Source: JAFLCM01 sp046154665 | GTDB taxonomy: Bacteria; Planctomycetota; Phycisphaerae; Phycisphaerales; UBA1924 | Assembly: GCA_046154665.1 (NCBI GenBank) | Contig: JBJXFG010000113.1 | Span: forward strand, 6,247-70,246 | Direction: 5' to 3' | DNA: 64,000 nucleotides | Shown: positions 60,204 to 64,000 of the stretch, piece by piece | Numbering within the stretch: the first letter of the stretch is position 1 | Layout of the letters: each line of letters opens with the position of its first letter | Notes under the pieces: model-generated | What the model saw: only the letters and a program-made list of their open reading frames with translations | Databases searched by the model: none | What the model was told of the DNA's origin: nothing | Translations under genes and position numbers: made by a program

Positions 60204-62156
60204 GTGAGAGCCCCCTTCGCTCGACTGTTGATCCTCCTTCTCGTGTTCGTCGGCGCAGGTTTGGCCGCGGTGCCCCGTGCGTTGGGGGGCTGGGGCCCCG
60301 AGCCGGTGATCAACCTGACCGTCAACGCCACCGATCTGCCGCGGAACCTCATCAAGACCGTGCAGGTGGTGAATGTGAAGGGTCGCCCGGCGGGGCCGCT
60401 TGAACTGCGCTACTGCATCTGGACCCCCGGCAACCACAACCCCAGCGGGCCCATCGAGAACGTCGTCAACCTCGTTATCAAAGACTGCGACGGCAACACC
60501 CTGCACTGGGACCGCGACCCCACGCAGGTGGACCGCGTCACCGTGGCGGTGCCCGAGAAGTGCGAGAAAATCGACGTCTACGCCGACTACATCGCTTCGC
60601 AGCCCTCGGTGAACTCGCGCTCGAGCGACTCTTACGGCAGGCGGAACTTCGGCGCCATCAACTTCAACACGCTGCTGGTCTATCCCGCGTTTGTCAACAC
60701 GCAGGAGCTCACCGTGGGCGTGCTGATGTTCATCCCCAAGGGGTGGAAGACCGCCTGGGCCCTGCCGCACAAGACGCAGGACGTGAAGGACGGCACCGCG
60801 GTGGCGCTGCTGGCACGCCCGGCCATGCCCGAGCTGATCGATTCGCCGATCATCATGGGCGAGTTCGTCTCGACGGCGGACCTGAAGGTGCCCGAGGGTG
60901 TGCGCCCGCACACGTTCCATGTGGCGGCGTCGGAAGAGAAGCACGCCGAGGTGCCGGCGCTGCTGGTTGAGCAGATGGAGAATCTGGTGCGTGAGACGGT
61001 GGACTTGTTTGGCAAGTACCCCCGCCAGGTGTACCGGTTTCTGGTGCTCGCCGACGAGGGGCTGGGGTTCGGGCTGGAGCACGCCGAGTCAACGTTTGTG
61101 GGCGTGGATGCGGATGAGATTTCGTCGGTGAAGAAGGATGATCTGCGCGGGGGTGGCGGCAAGCTGCTGGTGCTGCCGCACGAGTATTTCCATGTGTGGT
61201 GCGGCAAGCTCCGCGCCCCCGAGGGGCTCATCACGGGGGATTTCACCGCCCCGGCGCGCACCGAGCTGCTGTGGGTGTATGAGGGTCTCACGGCGTACTA
61301 CGACATGGTGCTGGGGGCCCGCAGCGGCATGATCACGCCGGAGGAGTTCCAGCAGGAAATCCTTGACCTGTGCGTGGTGATGCAGCAGCGGAGCGGTCGC
61401 ATGTGGCGGAGTGTCGAGGATACGGCGCGGGCGGCGCGGTTTCTGCGGCAGCGCGGCATCTCTTGGTTCGAGATGCGGCGCGGGCAGGATTACTATTCTG
61501 AGGCGGCTCTGTTCTGGCTGGAGGCAGACGCGCTGATCCGCCAGGGGACGGGCGGGGCGAAGAGCCTGGATGATTTCTGCCGGGCGTTCTTCGACGTGCC
61601 CGCCAAGCCGGTGGGGGCGGTGGCGACGTACAGCCGCGCCGATGTGGTGGCGGGCCTCGAAGCGGTGTACGACGCGCCGGACTGGGACGCGCTGATCCGC
61701 GATCGACTGGAACGCCCGGTGAAGCAGCTCGACCTGACGTGGCTGCTCGAAAAGGTCGGCTTCGCGCTGCTCTACGCGCAGGAGCCCACGGCCCTGCAGA
61801 AGGCGATCGCGAAGGACGAAGAGAACGTCAATCTCCGCACCAGCCTGGGGCTGGTCGTGGCCAAAGACGGCACGGTGACGACGATCATCCCCGGATCGCC
61901 CGCCGACAAGGCCGGGATGCACTTCACGAGCAAGATCGTGGCGGTGAACGGTTGGGTGTTCACGCCGGCGCGGCTGAAGGATGCGGTGAAGGACTCGGTG
62001 GAGCGCAAGTCGGTTGAACTGATGGCGGCGTTTGATGACCGTATCGAGACGTTCGCGTTGCCCTATGAGGACGGTCCGCGCGTGCCGCGGTTGATCCCGA
62101 TCCCGGATGCGGAGGATTTGCTGGCGAAGATCGGGGCTCCGCGCGTCAAGCGGTGA
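60204..62156 (+). CDS. M61-like exported metalloprotease with PDZ domain
   Basis: A 650-residue protein. GTG at 60204 is preceded at 8 bases by GGAG, giving a signal region (RLLILLLVFVGAGLAAV). The zinc motif is HEYFH at 326-330, in VLPHEYFHVW, and the third ligand is in YEGLTAYYD about 30 residues on. This is the M61 glycyl-aminopeptidase arrangement. At the C-terminus (about 545-620) GLVVAKDGTVTTIIPGSPAD, KAGMHFTSKIVAVNG is a PDZ domain. An upstream ATG at 60144 would place the start in a repeat. It may clip peptides at the surface. Confidence 0.9.
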   Translation: MRAPFARLLILLLVFVGAGLAAVPRALGGWGPEPVINLTVNATDLPRNLIKTVQVVNVKGRPAGPLELRYCIWTPGNHNPSGPIENVVNLVIKDCDGNTLHWDRDPTQVDRVTVAVPEKCEKIDVYADYIASQPSVNSRSSDSYGRRNFGAINFNTLLVYPAFVNTQELTVGVLMFIPKGWKTAWALPHKTQDVKDGTAVALLARPAMPELIDSPIIMGEFVSTADLKVPEGVRPHTFHVAASEEKHAEVPALLVEQMENLVRETVDLFGKYPRQVYRFLVLADEGLGFGLEHAESTFVGVDADEISSVKKDDLRGGGGKLLVLPHEYFHVWCGKLRAPEGLITGDFTAPARTELLWVYEGLTAYYDMVLGARSGMITPEEFQQEILDLCVVMQQRSGRMWRSVEDTARAARFLRQRGISWFEMRRGQDYYSEAALFWLEADALIRQGTGGAKSLDDFCRAFFDVPAKPVGAVATYSRADVVAGLEAVYDAPDWDALIRDRLERPVKQLDLTWLLEKVGFALLYAQEPTALQKAIAKDEENVNLRTSLGLVVAKDGTVTTIIPGSPADKAGMHFTSKIVAVNGWVFTPARLKDAVKDSVERKSVELMAAFDDRIETFALPYEDGPRVPRLIPIPDAEDLLAKIGAPRVKR

Positions 62157-62168
62157 GGCTTGGTGCGG

Positions 62169-62245
62169 AGCCGTCCGCGCGAGCGGGCGGCCCGAAGTGT
62201 GAATGGCTTTGCGGGCTTGAGACCGACGGCTCGCGCCGTCGGCTC
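62169..62245. repeat. GAGCCG double-hairpin element
   Basis: CCGTCCGC-GCGA-GCGGGCGG and CCGACGGC-TCGC-GCCGTCGG are two hairpins separated by about 33 bases, between the M61 protease stop and the hscB stop. Layout resembles the GTGGCAC elements though the sequence differs. Confidence 0.75.
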
Positions 62246-62266
62246 GGCGCGGTGAGCCGCTGAACT

Positions 62267-62791
62267 TCATTCCAACGGCAGCTGTTCGATCAGCCGCTCG
62301 ATGTAACGCCACGCGTTGATTTCACGGCGCACGCCGACGAGCGCGGCGCGGTCCCCGGCGGTGTGGGCCGCGAAAAGCCCGCGCACGGTTTCGATCGCCT
62401 CTTGACGCTTCTGCCCCGCCCACACTTCGAGCCGGGCCATCTCGATGAGGTTGCGGCTCGCGGCGGCTTGCTCGACCTGCTCGCGCACTTCGAGCATGTC
62501 GAGCAGAAACCCTTCGGGCAGCGACTTGTCGGACTCCTTGCTCGGCTCGCCGCCCCCCAGCCTTTCGAGCAACGCCTCGGCCCGCTGGATCGGGTCGGCG
62601 AGCACGGACTTGGCCCGGTTGAGCGCGGCGAGTTCGGCCAGCTTCTGGGCAAGCTCGGTGTCGGGTTCGCTTGATTGGCCCGGGCGGTCGGGGTGCAGCC
62701 GGGCCGAGCCGGCGAGCCACGCGCGGTGCAACGCCGAGCCGTCGAGGTCGAATCGAGCTGGCAGACCGAGTATGTCGAACGGGTCGGGCAT
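62267..62791 (-). CDS. hscB: Fe-S assembly co-chaperone HscB
   Basis: A 174-residue J-domain protein. The J domain (residues 1-70) has HPD at 33-35 in RLHPDRPGQ, and AALNRAKSVLADPIQRAEAL is its last helix. The C-terminal HSCB domain has FLLDMLEVREQVEQAAAS, which contacts IscU in Escherichia coli. Length matches HscB, and ATG 62791 (MPDPFDILGL) fits the family start. HscA and IscU are not in the window. Confidence 0.9.
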   Translation of the reverse strand: MPDPFDILGLPARFDLDGSALHRAWLAGSARLHPDRPGQSSEPDTELAQKLAELAALNRAKSVLADPIQRAEALLERLGGGEPSKESDKSLPEGFLLDMLEVREQVEQAAASRNLIEMARLEVWAGQKRQEAIETVRGLFAAHTAGDRAALVGVRREINAWRYIERLIEQLPLE

Positions 62792-62831
62792 GGAGCGTGG
62801 ATCGTAGTCGTCGGTGCCGTCGCTTCGGGTA

Positions 62832-62852
62832 CCCCGCCGGTCCCCGGCGGGG
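62832..62852. repeat. CCCCGCCGG hairpin
   Basis: CCCCGCCGG and CCGGCGGGG flank TCC (62832-62852) and are followed by CTTTGGG. It lies between the divergent hscB and racemase genes. Confidence 0.75.
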
Positions 62853-62976
62853 CTTTGGGCGTCCGGTCGATCCTCCACGTGGGGGACCGGCGTGGTATGC
62901 CACCCACGCTACGATCATCGTGACCCGGCTCGGTGCCGGGCTTCTCTGTGTCCTGTTCCTCGTCGGAAGTCCCACC

Positions 62977-63666
62977 TTGCCCAAGCACATCGGGATTGTC
63001 GCCGTCAGCCCGGAGGGATCGTCGTTCTGCTACCGGCTGATCGGTCGGCGCGCATCGGAGGTTCCTGATCCGTCGCGGCGTCCGCTGATCTCGATGCACA
63101 ACCGGCCGTTCTCGGGCTACCTTGAAGCGCTGGAAAAGGGCGACTGGATCAGCTTCGGCCAGATGCTGGCGGATTCGGGCACGGTGCTCGCCGAGGCTGG
63201 GGCTGATTTCTGCGTGCTGCCCGACAATGTGGCGCACCACGCGCTGCACCTGGCCGAGGCGCGTTCCCCGATCCCGTGGCTGAACATGATCCAGCTCGTC
63301 GCCGACGCGGTGGCGGCCAACGGGTGCCAGAAGGTGGGCCTGATCGGCACGAAGTATGTGACCTTCGGCTCGACGTACCAGACGCTGCTGGGGCTCAAGG
63401 GGATGCACCTGCTGGTGCCCAAGCCCGAAGAGGCCGAGGACATCGACCGCATCATTTTCAAAGAGGCCATCTTCGGTCGGGTGCGGAAGGAGTCGCGCCA
63501 GATGGTGCTCAACGCGATCCGGGGGCTGGGCGACCGCGGCTGCGACGCGGTGATCTTCGCGTCGTCAGAGGCGTCGCTGCTGCTGTCGGTGGAGGATTCG
63601 CCGCTGCCGGTGTTTGACCCGGTCGAACTGCTCGCCGAGGCGGCGATCCGGCACGCGACGGCGTGA
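62977..63666 (+). CDS. aspartate/glutamate racemase-fold protein lacking both catalytic Cys
   Basis: A 229-residue member of the Asp/Glu racemase superfamily. TTG 62977 has GGAAG 7 bases upstream and gives MPKHIGIVAVSPEGSSF; the longer upstream frame has no suitable start. In aspartate racemases the two catalytic cysteines lie in PCNTAH and GCTE. Here these read PDNVAH (Asp83) and ASSE (Ser196). The rest of the fold looks intact (KVGLIGTKYVTFGSTYQ, SPIPWLNMIQLVADAVA). It is probably not a racemase. It could bind or hydrolyse another ligand, or act on hydantoin-like compounds. Confidence 0.85.
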   Translation: MPKHIGIVAVSPEGSSFCYRLIGRRASEVPDPSRRPLISMHNRPFSGYLEALEKGDWISFGQMLADSGTVLAEAGADFCVLPDNVAHHALHLAEARSPIPWLNMIQLVADAVAANGCQKVGLIGTKYVTFGSTYQTLLGLKGMHLLVPKPEEAEDIDRIIFKEAIFGRVRKESRQMVLNAIRGLGDRGCDAVIFASSEASLLLSVEDSPLPVFDPVELLAEAAIRHATA

Positions 63667-63747
63667 GGTGGCGTGCGGCGAGAATCGCCCCGAAGACGAG
63701 CCCCGAGCGCGGGGATTTGTTCAGGCTCGCCGCTGGGGCGCAGATGA

Positions 63748-63758
63748 TCTATCATAGA
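63748..63758 (+). promoter_or_regulatory. possible operator palindrome upstream of antitoxin
   Basis: TCTATCATAGA is an odd-centred palindrome in an AT-rich stretch 20 bases before the antitoxin ATG. Antitoxins of the Phd/YefM class often repress their own promoter through such palindromes. This is inference only. Confidence 0.35.
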
Positions 63759-63777
63759 ATAGACTGATTTTTCTTTG

Positions 63778-63933
63778 ATGGAGACCCCGATGGTGCAGTT
63801 GACCGATATCCACCCGCTCACCGGCTTTCTGCGCGACCACAAGGCGCATATCGAGCGGCTCGCTGCGACCGGGCGGCCCGAGGTGCTGACCGTCAACGGG
63901 AAGGCGCGCGTCGTGGTCAGCGACGTCGACTAG
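63778..63933 (+). pseudogene. truncated Phd/YefM-type antitoxin
   Basis: A 51-residue open frame: METPMVQLTDIHPLTGFLRD then HKAHIERLAATGRPEVLTVN and GKARVVVSDVD. This matches the N-terminal DNA-binding part of Phd/YefM antitoxins, whose usual length is about 80-90 residues. It stops at TAG where relatives continue into the toxin-binding helix. Either the gene is broken or the toxin-neutralising part is gone. ATG 63790 is an alternative start. No toxin frame is intact in the remaining 67 bp before the window ends. Confidence 0.7.
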
Positions 63934-64000
63934 ATTTTCTATAACTAACGCTTCTGCCATCGGCTGATCAGCGATCACCGGCACAATACCGATATTCATG

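Overview
This is chromosomal DNA from a GC-rich bacterium, most likely a planctomycete of the class Phycisphaerae. The assignment is an inference from four things seen in the sequence: very large prepilin-like proteins with the GFTLVELLVV N-terminus; secreted proteins ending in a short PAPG motif, a hydrophobic helix and an Arg run; dockerin-like EF-hand tails; and dense intergenic palindromes. I found no rRNA, tRNA or CRISPR array. About 56 protein genes are supported, most in short runs with frequent strand switches.

Layout. 1-5.1 kb: a small membrane protein, a phosphoribosyltransferase of atypical composition, a double-GNAT protein, an FAD oxidoreductase, then queD and queE of the 7-deazaguanine pathway. 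5.4-11 kb: a YdjY-like exported protein, a C-terminally anchored protein, a fumarylacetoacetate hydrolase-like enzyme, a peroxiredoxin, a YggS-type PLP protein and a TPR protein. 11.1-20.4 kb: valS, carrying in-frame copies of intergenic repeats, then large secreted proteins and a big pseudopilin. 20.5-29.5 kb: a zinc-knuckle protein, two methyltransferases, a transglutaminase-fold protein without its catalytic residues, a serine hydrolase, an SDR protein, prfB with a +1 frameshift site, and a secreted trypsin-like protease. 29.8-36.5 kb: a membrane-inserted ATPase, a Y1 transposase between inverted palindromes, two unknown proteins, a transaldolase-family aldolase, a four-helix protein and a RidA-like protein. 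37-46 kb: two tandem giant pseudopilins, an M50 protease, a 5'-nucleotidase-like exoenzyme and pgi. 45.8-54.1 kb: hpt, a dapF-GNAT fusion, an S1-domain protein, citrate synthase, murB and signal peptidase I with a very long insert. 54.1-64 kb: a lipase-like hydrolase, a minor-pseudopilin cluster, a START-like protein, an M61/PDZ protease, hscB, a racemase-fold protein lacking both catalytic cysteines, and a truncated Phd/YefM antitoxin.

The main unusual signal is the repeat landscape. At least six families of short dispersed elements occupy the intergenic spaces: double hairpins bounded by GTGCCAC and GTGGCAC, a REP-like pair around the Y1 transposase, other long nested palindromes, two short CG-rich hairpin words, and arrays of 7- or 8-bp units. 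Sequences matching or resembling several of these families also lie inside the valS reading frame without breaking it. One double hairpin covers the 5' end of a minor-pseudopilin gene that now lacks an ordinary start codon.

Starts were chosen by family alignment and Shine-Dalgarno spacing and are less certain than stops. Functional calls rest on motifs recognised by eye; no database search was run.
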